Shown: one piece after another, positions 7,507 to 16,109 of the stretch | Position numbering within the stretch: position 1 is the first letter of the stretch | How the letters are laid out: each line of letters begins with the position of its first letter | Assembly (NCBI RefSeq): GCF_000718085.1 | Contig: NZ_JOEC01000002.1 | Coordinates: 806,001 to 870,000, forward strand | DNA: 64,000 nucleotides | Origin: Mycetocola saprophilus | GTDB lineage: Bacteria > Actinomycetota > Actinomycetes > Actinomycetales > Microbacteriaceae | Reading direction: 5' to 3' | The notes under the pieces: generated by a model | The model's input: only the letters and a program-made list of their open reading frames with translations | Told to the model about the DNA's origin: nothing | The model's database searches: none | Made by a program: the position numbers and the translations under genes

Positions 7507-9720
7507 ATGAAAACGATCCTGCTGGGGCTGATCGCGCTGGTGATCTGTGCGGCATTTGGGGTGGGGTATATGAACGCCCTCAACGCCGAGCGTGCGGAGT
7601 TTGCCGACGCGGCCGCCCGAGTGGGCACACCATTCGTCATCCCGGCGACGAGGGATGATCCCGGTCCGGTCCTCGATGCGCTCACGTCCGCCGCGCGATC
7701 CACCCAGTCCAATATCTATCGGACGGTCATCGGAGCCACGCATCAGGGGGCGAGCATCGTCACCCAGTTTGCATTCCTGGCCGGTGAATCCTCTCGGGTA
7801 TTGGACACCTTTGAGGTTTCTGCGGGCCGTCTTCCCACTGCGGATGAGACGCGAGCGGGAACCGCTTCCACTGGGACCGCTCCGAGCACACGCCCGGAAC
7901 GAACCGTCGGCGAGCTGCGAACCCTCTGGCCGGGGGAAGAGCGGGCCGTGCGTCCCCTTGCCCGCGTGTTTGACTCGCTTCCGGCTCCGGGAACCTACAT
8001 CGCAGAATGCCCGCGGCGCGACTGTGCTGCCTTTACCGATGCGCTGGCTACGGCGCTCTCGGGGGACCCGAATCAGGCACCAGTCACCGCCGCAGACCTG
8101 CGTGCGGCGCGGGTCGTGACCCTCGTTCCCACGGCGACCCAGCCGGTCTATCCGGGCATGCTCTTGGCCGCGGGCACCGTACTGGTGGCGATCCTCGCGC
8201 TCTATCGGCAGTTTCGAGAGGCCAAGCATGCCGGGGTATTGCGGATGCAGGGAATCGGGGCGACGCGGGCCTGGTGGATCATCTCGGGGCGGCCCATCGC
8301 CGGGACGGCTCTCATCACCCTCGTGCTGGGCACCGGAATCGCGGCTACGCTTCCCGGAATGCCCGCGGCGGTGCTCGGCTCCCTCGCCCAGACCGCCGGG
8401 AGTACGGGGGTCCTGTTGCTGGCGGTCACCGCGCCAACCATTCCCTATCTTGCCCGGTTGCGGATCGCCGAGTTCATCAAAAATCGCAGGGATACCCGAG
8501 CCATTTTTGGGCTGAGCGTGATTGCGTCCGCGACAACGGCCGTCGCGGTGATCGTGGTCGGAAGCGGGCTGTGGGCGGGGGCCGACGGTCTGAATGCCGA
8601 AGTCAAAAAGCTGGAGATTTGGGCGGCGAGTAATGAATATGGGGTGTTTGCCCCGTTGCGCAACGGTGATGAAACCCTCGACATCCAATCCGGCAGCCTG
8701 ACGTTAATCGCTAAAACTGCCGGGCAACTATATCCCCGCCTGGCCGCTAACGGTGCGCTCTATATCGATGCCACCAGCTATGACGAGGGCTTAGATAAAA
8801 ACCCGGTTGCCCCCGACGTGTTCCCGGCACTCAAAGTCAACCCCTCCTACATGGCGCGGTATCCGCTACTAGATACCAATGGGCAGCGGATCGGCGTGGA
8901 TGAGTCCGAGAGGGACTGGATCATTCTGGCACCGGAGAGCTATCGAGACCGTGAAGAGCAGCTCCTGGCTACGACCCGTCGCAACCGTGCGGGGGCGGCA
9001 AAAACCAGTCAAACGGTGCTGGGGATGACCGCGCCTCCGGGTGTGCAGGACCAGCGTGTGCGCATTATCTGGACCGCCAGCGGACAGGACGTATTCGCCT
9101 TCTCACCCACGGTGGGCACAAAAAACGCGGGCCGGATTCGAGACCCCCTGATCGAGGTGATGACCCGGGAAAATGCCACCGCCTGGGACGCCGCCAACGC
9201 GATCACCGGTGGCCCAGACGGGGCGCTCCGGGTACCGCTGATCGATGGAGACGGTCGCAAGACGCGCAGCAGTCTTGCCCCGATCTTGGCCGAATACGGT
9301 CTTGATGACAATCTGCCAAGCCTGGTGACCATCGGCGAAGCCGAGCAGGCGCGACTGGCGTATGCCCGGGAGGCCCAGGTGAAGAGTGGAATCCTCGGCG
9401 GCGCGCTGATCCTGCTGTTGCTTCTGATGACGGCACAGTCGCTCACGATTGCCCTGGAACGTTATGCCCGTCCCATAGCGGTGCGGGGATTGCACGGTTA
9501 CGGTCCCGTGCACAGGTACCGGGAGTTGTGGCGCATTGGAACAGCTCTGGGGGTCGTTTATCTCGCGGCCGGATCCGGATTGTGGGTGCTGAATCTCCAC
9601 CCGTTCTCCCCGGATATTCCACCCCTCGGCCAAAGCCTGACGGTGACCGCGGGCATCTGCGTACTTCAGGGCGCGGCCGCCGTCATCATCGTGACCATAC
9701 GAAAGGGGATACGCCCATGA
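7507..9720 (+). CDS. bacteriocin-associated integral membrane protein (DUF1430-type, putative immunity/transport)
   Basis: The 737-residue protein resembles the large membrane proteins that accompany lactococcin 972-like bacteriocins. One membrane segment is at the N-terminus (ILLGLIALVICAAFGVG), then an extracellular part of about 190 residues, a group of about four segments at residues 215-360, a second extracellular part of about 260 residues, and three segments at the C-terminus. This FtsX/MacB-like plan, with a separate ATPase, fits an ABC permease. In the known family it is thought to give immunity or aid export. It starts 18 bases after the bacteriocin stop and overlaps the ATPase start by four bases (ATGA), so it is translationally coupled. 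Confidence 0.85.
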   Translation: MKTILLGLIALVICAAFGVGYMNALNAERAEFADAAARVGTPFVIPATRDDPGPVLDALTSAARSTQSNIYRTVIGATHQGASIVTQFAFLAGESSRVLDTFEVSAGRLPTADETRAGTASTGTAPSTRPERTVGELRTLWPGEERAVRPLARVFDSLPAPGTYIAECPRRDCAAFTDALATALSGDPNQAPVTAADLRAARVVTLVPTATQPVYPGMLLAAGTVLVAILALYRQFREAKHAGVLRMQGIGATRAWWIISGRPIAGTALITLVLGTGIAATLPGMPAAVLGSLAQTAGSTGVLLLAVTAPTIPYLARLRIAEFIKNRRDTRAIFGLSVIASATTAVAVIVVGSGLWAGADGLNAEVKKLEIWAASNEYGVFAPLRNGDETLDIQSGSLTLIAKTAGQLYPRLAANGALYIDATSYDEGLDKNPVAPDVFPALKVNPSYMARYPLLDTNGQRIGVDESERDWIILAPESYRDREEQLLATTRRNRAGAAKTSQTVLGMTAPPGVQDQRVRIIWTASGQDVFAFSPTVGTKNAGRIRDPLIEVMTRENATAWDAANAITGGPDGALRVPLIDGDGRKTRSSLAPILAEYGLDDNLPSLVTIGEAEQARLAYAREAQVKSGILGGALILLLLLMTAQSLTIALERYARPIAVRGLHGYGPVHRYRELWRIGTALGVVYLAAGSGLWVLNLHPFSPDIPPLGQSLTVTAGICVLQGAAAVIIVTIRKGIRP

Positions 9721-10376
9721 GCGAAGCACCACTGTGTGTGGCGCGGGGCATCTCGCGAGGCTTTGCGGGCCACCGGGTGCTGGACGAGTTTGACCTCACC
9801 GTCAACGCGGGGGAGATGGTCGCGGTGACCGGGCCAAGCGGAAGTGGCAAAACCACCGCGCTGAACATTCTGGGGTTGCTGGAGCATTTCGACGCCGGCG
9901 AATTACAACTTTTTGGGGCGCGCGCCCCGGCTCCGCATACCCGGGCGGCGCGATTGCTGCTGAGGAATCGTCTGGGATATCTCTTTCAAAACTTCGCTCT
10001 GGTGGACACCCTGGACATCCTGCATAACCTGGCGATCGCCCAGGTGTATCCGCGGCGCTCGCGGGCGATCGGACGCCGGGAACGTGCGGCGGTACTGGAG
10101 CGAGTCGGGCTCAGGCCGGACCTGCGCCGGCCCATCTTCACCCTGTCCGGCGGCGAACAGCAGCGATTGGCCATCGCCCGGCTCCTGCTGAAACCCGCTC
10201 GGCTGGTGCTGGCCGATGAACCCACTGGATCGCTCGATCCGGATAACCGGGACCGAATCCTTGAGCTTCTGACCGGGCTCGCTCGGGAGGGACGCGGCAT
10301 CGTCCTGGTCACTCACGACCTCGAGGTGGCCGCGCGTTGTGACCGCAGAGTCGACCTGACTGCCGCGTCCTCCTGA
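9717..10376 (+). CDS. ABC transporter ATP-binding protein of the lactococcin 972-type locus
   Basis: The 219-residue nucleotide-binding protein is complete: Walker A GPSGSGKTT (39-47), Q-loop LFQNFALVD, signature LSGGEQQRLAIARLL (143-157), Walker B LVLADEPTGSLD (163-174) and the switch histidine in LVTHD. It belongs to the MacB/LolD-like class that pairs with FtsX-like permeases. The ATG at 9717 overlaps the stop of the membrane protein gene (ATGA), which identifies its partner. Together they probably pump the peptide away from the producer's membrane or help secretion. The protein is short, without extra C-terminal domains. The next gene is convergent and only 17 bases away. Confidence 0.9.
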   Translation: MSEAPLCVARGISRGFAGHRVLDEFDLTVNAGEMVAVTGPSGSGKTTALNILGLLEHFDAGELQLFGARAPAPHTRAARLLLRNRLGYLFQNFALVDTLDILHNLAIAQVYPRRSRAIGRRERAAVLERVGLRPDLRRPIFTLSGGEQQRLAIARLLLKPARLVLADEPTGSLDPDNRDRILELLTGLAREGRGIVLVTHDLEVAARCDRRVDLTAASS

Positions 10377-10392
10377 CCGTCGAATCGCCCCG

Positions 10393-11052
10393 CTAGTCGG
10401 CGACCGCGTCCAGGGCGGGCTCGCGCAGCGGGGAGGGCTGCGGGCTCAGCACGGCCGAGACGATGGCCTCGATGGCGAACTCGCTGGTTTCGCCCAGCTC
10501 GATGTTGGTGGGATCCAGCAGCCACTGCACCTGCAGACCGTCCATCACTGCCAGGATGCCGGCGCCGGCACGGTAGGCAGTCTCGGGGGTGGCCACGCCG
10601 CGCTCGGCGCAGATCTGGGTGAAGGCCTCGACGGCCTCCTGCCGCAGGGTGCGGTAGCGGTCCTCGAAGTAGTCGCGGGCCGCGTGGTCATCGGTGACCG
10701 ATTCGGCCGAGAGCACCGCATAGGCCTGCACCAGACCGGCGCGGTGGGCGTTGGAGAACGCGGTGCGCACCAGGTGGCGGAAGAACTCGATCCCGGTGGG
10801 GATGTGCTTTTCCTCCAGGTGGTCCACGTCGGACTCATCGCGGTAGGTGAGCACCTCCATCAGGAGCTGATCCTTGGAGCCAAAGTGGTGAAGGATGCCG
10901 GCGTGGGTCATCCCGACCTGCTCGGCGATATCGGTGAGGGTGCCGTTGACCGACCCCTTGGACCCGAAAATATCCGTTGCTGCACGCAGAATCTCGCGTC
11001 GACGGGCGATGGTCTCCGGACGCGAACGTGTTTGCTTTTTTGCGGTGGCCAC
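10393..11052 (-). CDS. TetR/AcrR-family transcriptional regulator
   Basis: The 219-residue protein has the TetR N-terminal helix-turn-helix: RRREILRAATDIFGSKG then TLTDIAEQVGMTHAGILHHFGSKDQLL. The C-terminal ligand domain resembles TetR_C_6-like domains of actinobacterial regulators beside sugar uptake genes. The start is the GTG at 11052, with GAAGGGGG on the minus strand 8-9 bases upstream; a longer frame from 11118 lacks a ribosome site. It is divergent from the family-5 importer and beta-glucosidase operon and is the natural candidate to control it, perhaps through the palindrome at 11601-11625. Confidence 0.87.
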   Translation of the reverse strand: MATAKKQTRSRPETIARRREILRAATDIFGSKGSVNGTLTDIAEQVGMTHAGILHHFGSKDQLLMEVLTYRDESDVDHLEEKHIPTGIEFFRHLVRTAFSNAHRAGLVQAYAVLSAESVTDDHAARDYFEDRYRTLRQEAVEAFTQICAERGVATPETAYRAGAGILAVMDGLQVQWLLDPTNIELGETSEFAIEAIVSAVLSPQPSPLREPALDAVAD

Positions 11053-11409
11053 GTGGGGCACCCCCTTCAATCTGCGTCTGCATCGTTGCTTCGGCAAGTG
11101 TTGTCGAACCGTAATCAAGAGTGCACTGACCCAGTAGAACTCGAATGTAATGTGACGTGCACGGCACGTGACGCGTCTGTATTTAGGAGGATAGCGCAGT
11201 CTCGAACGTGGCGCACTTGAAAACTTACTGACAAGCCGGTAACCTTTTGGAAGATTACCGGTCTCACCGGTGAAGAGCGGCCAATATCAACGCTTGTGAT
11301 CCACCCGCCCCACGGGTAATGGAACACAACGAGGGCGAAGATCAGCGGCCATTCTCCACCATCGAGATTCAGGGATAACGACAATTTGTCTACTCGCAAC
11401 GAGGCGCTC

Positions 11410-11439
11410 TCCGGCTCCTTTGCGCGAGCCGGATTTTTT
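11410..11439 (+). terminator. intrinsic terminator inside the upstream region of the importer operon
   Basis: TCCGGCTC and GAGCCGGA form a perfect 8-bp stem around an 8-base loop and are followed directly by TTTTTT. It is the clearest classical rho-independent terminator in the window. It points toward the importer genes and lies 211 bases before their first start codon, with no gene before it on this strand. It may end a small RNA or act as an attenuator. Confidence 0.75.
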
Positions 11440-11509
11440 ATCGCCCTCGGCAGTTGGGTCTCACAGGGTCGCGAGCACATGGCGATCACGGTAGATCGGT
11501 AGCCGCGTC

Positions 11510-11581
11510 CCCGATGGCGCATCACCATCGGGAAAGGGTTGGAGACACAACCCGCGGTTGGACACGCCCATTCGGGTGTCC
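11510..11581 (+). promoter_or_regulatory. three consecutive hairpins in the operon leader
   Basis: CCCGATGG/CCATCGGG (11510-11532, 7-base loop), GGGTTG/CAACCC (11536-11553) and GGACAC/GTGTCC (11560-11581, with an inner CCC/GGG pair) follow each other with 3 to 6 bases between. On RNA they would form a chain of small hairpins before the binding-protein start. They match no riboswitch class that I recognise. Confidence 0.45.
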
Positions 11582-11600
11582 GCACTCACAGTGAATAACC

Positions 11601-11625
11601 GTTTCGAAGCAGAACGCTTCGAAAC
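11601..11625. promoter_or_regulatory. perfect 10-bp palindrome, probable operator of the beta-glucoside importer operon
   Basis: GTTTCGAAGC and GCTTCGAAAC are exact complements around AGAAC. The site ends 24 bases before the first start codon and just before the ribosome site. Its length, symmetry and A/T-flanked core look like a TetR- or LacI-type operator. The TetR protein encoded at 10393-11052 is the closest candidate. A hairpin in the mRNA is the alternative. Confidence 0.6.
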
Positions 11626-11649
11626 TCCCATCCTATGTAGGAGAGAGAA

Positions 11650-13320
11650 ATGACGAAGAAGTCCTCTTTGGTCGCCCTGGGGCTCGCGGCCGCGCTCGCC
11701 CTGACCGGCTGTGCCGGCGGTGGCAACAACGGTGGCAACGCCGGTGAAGGCAAGGGCGGCGCAGCGCTGACCATTGCGAAGCCGGACGGCGCAATCGCCA
11801 CCCAGTCGAACAACCCCTGGGTTGGCGACTCCTCCGCCCTCAAGCTCGGTTACATCAACTCGATTCTCGAGCCGCTGGCACTGATCAACCTGGCAAACCC
11901 CAGCGAAGCAGCCACCCCCTGGCTCGCCGAGAAGATGGAATGGTCGACCGACTACAAGTCGCTCACCGTCACCGCCCGTGAGGGCGTCAAGTGGAACGAC
12001 GGCAAGGACTTCACCGCCGCCGACATCGCTTACACCTTCCAGCTGTTCCTGGACCACCCCTCGCTCGACATCGACGCCATGGGCCTGACCAAGGTCACCG
12101 AAGACGGTAACAAGGTCACCCTGGACTTCGAGAACTCGATGTTCGTGAAGCAGGAGAAGGTGCTGCACAAGCGCATCGTCCCCAAGCACATCTACGAGGG
12201 CGTCAAGGACCCGGCCACCTACGACTTCAAGGAAGCCGTCGGAACCGGTCCGTACAAGCTCACCAAGTTCGACACCCAGTCCGTTGAGCTGACCGCTCGC
12301 GACGACTACTGGGGTGGCAAGCTCGCCGTCCCGAAGCTGTACTACGTGTCCTACAACGACAACACCGCTCTGACCACCGCGCTGGCCAACGGCGACGCCG
12401 ACTGGGCGCAGGCCTTCATCCCCAACGTGAAGTCCGCCTTCCTGGACAAGGACCCGGAGCACAACGTGCAGTGGGCCGCCGCCGGTCTCGGTATCGACGC
12501 CATGTACGTCAACACCACCAAGGCACCCTTCAACAACGTGGCATTCCGCAAGGCCGTCAACGACGTGATTGACCGTCACAAGCACCAGGAAGTCGCTCGC
12601 GAGGGCGCGGTTCCGGCGATCAAGTCGATCACCGGTCTGCCCACCCCTGCCGGTGACCCCTTCATCCAGGAAGAGTACAAGGGCAAGGACTACAAGGTCG
12701 ACGTTGACGCCGCCAAGAAGATCCTGACCGACGCCGGTTACACCGGTGTGGGAACCAAGCTGGTCGACCCGCAGGGTCAGCCGGTGTCCTTCACCATCTC
12801 CGTCCCCCAGGGCTGGAACGACTACGTGACCGGCATCAGCCTGATCGCCGACTCGGTCAAGGCCCTCGGTGCCGAGGCCAAGGTCAACACCCCGGACTCC
12901 GACACCTGGTGGGACAACAAGGGTAAGGGTGACTTCGACGCGATCCTGCACTGGACCGACACCGGAGCAACCCCGTACAACATCTACAACAACACCATGG
13001 GCGGCATGTACCTGAAGCCCATCGGTGAGCAGGCCGACTTCAACTTCGGTCGCTACGACAACCCCGAGGCCACCGCCGAGCTCGCCGCCTACGCTAACGC
13101 GACCGACGACGCAGCCCGCACCGAGGCCCTGGACAAGGTTCAGCAGATCTTCGTCAACGACGTTCCTGCCATGCCGATCGGTACCCGTCCCTACATCGGT
13201 TCGTACAACACCCGTAACTACGTGGGTTGGCCGAACGAGAAGGACCCGTACGCACCGGCCGACCCCACTCAGGTCAACTCGGTCCTCATCCTGACCAAGC
13301 TGAAGGCCGCCGCGAAGTAA
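11650..13320 (+). CDS. ABC transporter substrate-binding lipoprotein, family 5
   Basis: The 556-residue lipoprotein has a signal peptide ending in the lipobox LTGC (C21), followed by a Gly/Asn-rich linker and a family-5 (oligopeptide/nickel/cello-oligosaccharide) binding domain; REGVKWNDGKDFTAADIAYTF is split here as the motif REGVKWNDG, then DFTAADIAYTF. Family-5 proteins bind peptides, but a subset in actinobacteria and Thermotoga binds cellobiose and other beta-glucan oligosaccharides. The operon ends in a beta-glucosidase, so the sugar role is favoured. AGGAGAGAG precedes the ATG. Codons are strongly restricted (AAG, AAC, GGT, CGT, ACC), which suggests high expression. Confidence 0.9.
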   Translation: MTKKSSLVALGLAAALALTGCAGGGNNGGNAGEGKGGAALTIAKPDGAIATQSNNPWVGDSSALKLGYINSILEPLALINLANPSEAATPWLAEKMEWSTDYKSLTVTAREGVKWNDGKDFTAADIAYTFQLFLDHPSLDIDAMGLTKVTEDGNKVTLDFENSMFVKQEKVLHKRIVPKHIYEGVKDPATYDFKEAVGTGPYKLTKFDTQSVELTARDDYWGGKLAVPKLYYVSYNDNTALTTALANGDADWAQAFIPNVKSAFLDKDPEHNVQWAAAGLGIDAMYVNTTKAPFNNVAFRKAVNDVIDRHKHQEVAREGAVPAIKSITGLPTPAGDPFIQEEYKGKDYKVDVDAAKKILTDAGYTGVGTKLVDPQGQPVSFTISVPQGWNDYVTGISLIADSVKALGAEAKVNTPDSDTWWDNKGKGDFDAILHWTDTGATPYNIYNNTMGGMYLKPIGEQADFNFGRYDNPEATAELAAYANATDDAARTEALDKVQQIFVNDVPAMPIGTRPYIGSYNTRNYVGWPNEKDPYAPADPTQVNSVLILTKLKAAAK

Positions 13321-13448
13321 TTTCGCACCGCATCACCTTTCGTGACGGGGGTGGAGTGCATCAGCGCTCCACCCCCGCCCACGGGTTTCTCATGTCTTCC
13401 CCCATCCCCGCCTAAGACATGACGCATGACAAGAATCAGGAACGCATT

Positions 13449-14306
13449 GTGACCTCCGACAATCTGCTGACGGTCTCGAACTTCAGCGTGATGTACGACG
13501 TGGATCCCCCCGTCGAAGCCGTGCGAGACGTTTCGATCACGCTAAAGCGTGGCGAAATCCTCGGTCTCGCCGGTGAATCCGGCTGTGGTAAGACCACCCT
13601 CGCCTACGGTATCCAGCGGCTGCTCAAGCCGCCGGCCGTGATCACCCAGGGATCCGCCATCTTCCACGACAAGGGCGGCGAGGACATCGACCTCAACTCC
13701 CTCGATGACCAGCAGATGCGTGCGTTCCGCTGGGATAAGGCCTCGATGGTGTTCCAGGGTGCGATGAACGCCCTGAACCCCGTGGTCAACATCGGCAAGC
13801 AGCTTGGTGACGTCTTTACGACCCACCGCCCCGAGATGAACAAGGCACAGCGCACCGAGGAATCGGGTCGCCTGCTGGAGATCGTCGGCGTGGGCCGTGA
13901 CCGTCTGCGTGCGTTCCCCCACGAACTCTCCGGCGGAATGCGTCAGCGCGTGATGATCGCCATGGCTCTGGCCCTCAAGCCCCAGCTGATGATCATGGAC
14001 GAGCCCACCACCGCGCTGGACGTGCTGGTGCAGCGCGAAATCCTGCAGCAGATCTCCGACCTGCGCAAGGAATTCGGCTTCTCGGTGATCTTCATCACCC
14101 ACGACCTTCCGCTGCTGCTGGAAATCTCCGACCGTATTGCCGTGATGCGTCAGGGCAAGGTTGTTGAGATCAACACCGCCGAGCAGATCTACCACCACGC
14201 CGAGCACGAGTACACCCGTAAGCTCCTCGCGTCCTTCCCGAGCCTCACCGGCGAACGCGGCGACTTTGTCCGCGGTAAGTCCTCGCCCACCGAGACTGGA
14301 GCGTAA
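13449..14306 (+). CDS. ABC transporter ATP-binding protein (DppD/OppD-type)
   Basis: About 285 residues with Walker A GESGCGKTT, signature LSGGMRQRVMIAMAL, Walker B LMIMDEPTTALD and the switch histidine in FITHD. It is the first of two ATPases of the family-5 importer. Two starts are possible: the GTG at 13449, with AGGA seven bases upstream, and an ATG at 13419 without a ribosome site; the GTG was preferred. The C-terminal tail (AEHEYTRKLLASFPSL) is the short oligopeptide-transporter type. The second ATPase follows after 5 bases. A short spacer of about 130 bases with no other gene separates it from the binding protein. Confidence 0.92.
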   Translation: MTSDNLLTVSNFSVMYDVDPPVEAVRDVSITLKRGEILGLAGESGCGKTTLAYGIQRLLKPPAVITQGSAIFHDKGGEDIDLNSLDDQQMRAFRWDKASMVFQGAMNALNPVVNIGKQLGDVFTTHRPEMNKAQRTEESGRLLEIVGVGRDRLRAFPHELSGGMRQRVMIAMALALKPQLMIMDEPTTALDVLVQREILQQISDLRKEFGFSVIFITHDLPLLLEISDRIAVMRQGKVVEINTAEQIYHHAEHEYTRKLLASFPSLTGERGDFVRGKSSPTETGA

Positions 14307-14311
14307 CCGCC

Positions 14312-15118
14312 ATGACGACCCTTGAATTCAAAGACGTCACCAAGCGCTACCGCATCCGCGGTACCGGTGACTTCCTCGCCCTGGACAAGGTCAACTTCAC
14401 CCTGACCTCGGGCAAGACCATCGCCCTGGTGGGCCAGAGTGGTAGTGGTAAGTCCACCATCGCCAAGATCCTCACCCAGCTTGAGCGTGCCACCTCCGGT
14501 GAGGTGCTGCTGGATGGCGTGGCTATTCCGCGTCGCGGCCGTGCGCTGCGTAAGTACCGCCAGCAGGTGCGCATGGTCTTCCAGGACCCGTTCGCCTCGC
14601 TGAACCCGTACCACACCATCCGTCACCACATCGAGCGTCCGCTGCTGCTGGACAAGGTTGTGCCCAAGGACCAGGTGGAGGACGAGGTGTTCCGCCTGCT
14701 GGAGCGCGTGCGTCTGGAGCCGAACGACGTGATCGATCGTCGCCCGCATGAGCTCTCCGGTGGACAGCGTCAGCGTGTGGCCATCGCCCGTGCCCTGGCC
14801 TCGCGTCCGTCGCTGCTGATCGCCGATGAGCCCGTGTCGATGCTCGACGTGTCGATCCGACTGGGCGTGCTGAACCTGCTTGCCGACCTGCAGCGTGAGA
14901 ACAACCTGGGTGTGCTCTACATCACCCACGACCTCGCGACCGCCCGTCACTTCTCGGACGAGATTATGGTGCTCAACCACGGTGTCGTGGTCGAGCGCGG
15001 TAACGCCGATGATGTCATCCTGAACCCGCAGAACGCCTACACGCGTCAGCTGCGGGATGCCTCGCCCAACCCGGACAAGCACTTCGCGGCGCCCGGCACT
15101 ACTTCCCCCCGGAGCTGA
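14312..15118 (+). CDS. ABC transporter ATP-binding protein (DppF/OppF-type)
   Basis: The 268-residue protein has Walker A GQSGSGKST, Q-loop MVFQDPFASLNPY, signature LSGGQRQRVAIARAL and Walker B LLIADEPVSMLD. It should form a heterodimer with the ATPase before it and drive import through the two permeases encoded next. Its start ATG lies 5 bases after the previous stop. The C-terminus is short and ends in a Ser/Pro-rich tail, without the long iron-sulfur extension found in some DppD/DppF proteins. Codon use is the same restricted set as in the rest of the operon. Confidence 0.93.
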   Translation: MTTLEFKDVTKRYRIRGTGDFLALDKVNFTLTSGKTIALVGQSGSGKSTIAKILTQLERATSGEVLLDGVAIPRRGRALRKYRQQVRMVFQDPFASLNPYHTIRHHIERPLLLDKVVPKDQVEDEVFRLLERVRLEPNDVIDRRPHELSGGQRQRVAIARALASRPSLLIADEPVSMLDVSIRLGVLNLLADLQRENNLGVLYITHDLATARHFSDEIMVLNHGVVVERGNADDVILNPQNAYTRQLRDASPNPDKHFAAPGTTSPRS

Positions 15119-15122
15119 CCCC

Positions 15123-16106
15123 GTGAGATTCTTCCTCCGACGCACAGCGTTCTATCTGTTCACCGCCTGGGCGGCGATCACGATCAACTTCTTCCTGCCC
15201 CGCTTCCTCAAGGGTGACCCGGTTTCGGCCTATATCGCCAAGAACCAGGGTCTGATCAGCCCGGATGCCGCGGCCTCGCTGCGCACCCTGTTTGGTCTGG
15301 ACAAGAACCAGTCCATGCTGGAGCAGTACATCAACTACTGGAAGCTGCTCTTCAGCGGCGACCTGGGTCGCTCCTTCTCCAAGGGCCTCGCCCCGGTCAC
15401 CGATGTGATCGCCTCGGCCCTGCCCTGGACCATCGGTCTGGTGGGTATCGCGACCATCCTGTCGTTTGTGATCGGTACCATGCTGGGTGCCTACGCCGGA
15501 TGGCGTCGCGGATCCAAGGCCGACGCGCTGATCCCGATCACGACCTTCTTCTCCACCGTGCCCTACTTCTGGCTCGGCCTGATCGCGATTGCGCTGCTGG
15601 CCACCGGATTGGGCTGGTTCCCCGCATCCCATGCGTACGATAAGGGGTCTACCCCCGAGTTCTCGCTGGACTTCATCGGTCAGGTCATCAACCACGGTAC
15701 GCTTCCCGCGCTCACCATCGTGATCTCCTCCCTCGGTGGCTGGGTCCTGGGTATGCGTAACATGATGGTCACCGTCATGGACGAGGACTACGTGACCGTG
15801 GCTCAGGCCAAGGGTCTCTCGCCGCGCAAGGTGCTCATCAACTACGCCGCCCGCAACGCGGTCCTGCCGCAGCTGTCGAGCTTCGCGCTCTCGCTCGGAT
15901 TCATCGTGGGTGGAACCCTGGTGATGGAGCTTGTGTTCTCCTACCCCGGTGTGGGAAAGCTGCTGCTTGACGCCACCAACGCGAAGGACTACCCGCTCAT
16001 GCAGGGTCTGTTCCTGATCATCACGTTGACCATCCTGGTGGCCAACATCCTCGCCGATGTCGCCTACGCGATTCTCGACCCGCGCACCCGTCAGTCGGAG
16101 GCCTAG
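15123..16106 (+). CDS. ABC transporter permease (DppB/OppB-type)
   Basis: The 327-residue membrane protein has six predicted membrane segments with the typical DppB N-terminus (FFLRRTAFYLFTAWAAITI), a large extracellular loop after the first segment, and the ATPase-contact loop AQAKGLSPRKVLINYAARNA. The start is the GTG at 15123, four bases after the previous stop, with GGAG about 10 bases upstream; the frame is open further upstream but that part overlaps the ATPase gene. Together with the next permease it forms the transport channel. Confidence 0.93.
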   Translation: MRFFLRRTAFYLFTAWAAITINFFLPRFLKGDPVSAYIAKNQGLISPDAAASLRTLFGLDKNQSMLEQYINYWKLLFSGDLGRSFSKGLAPVTDVIASALPWTIGLVGIATILSFVIGTMLGAYAGWRRGSKADALIPITTFFSTVPYFWLGLIAIALLATGLGWFPASHAYDKGSTPEFSLDFIGQVINHGTLPALTIVISSLGGWVLGMRNMMVTVMDEDYVTVAQAKGLSPRKVLINYAARNAVLPQLSSFALSLGFIVGGTLVMELVFSYPGVGKLLLDATNAKDYPLMQGLFLIITLTILVANILADVAYAILDPRTRQSEA

Positions 16107-16109
16107 ACC

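Larger units (their letters stand above)
11053..11649 (+). other. 597-base intergenic region with structured leader candidates
   Basis: No convincing gene lies here. The stretch holds an inverted repeat CCGGTAA...TTACCGG (11237-11262), a CACCGGTG palindrome (11266-11273), an intrinsic terminator pointing to the right (11410-11439) and four hairpins between 11510 and 11625. An AGGAGG at 11185 is followed by no start codon at normal spacing; the nearest is a GTG 17 bases later opening a seven-codon frame. A clear -35/-10 pair was not found, so the start of the operon transcript is open. Confidence 0.5.
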
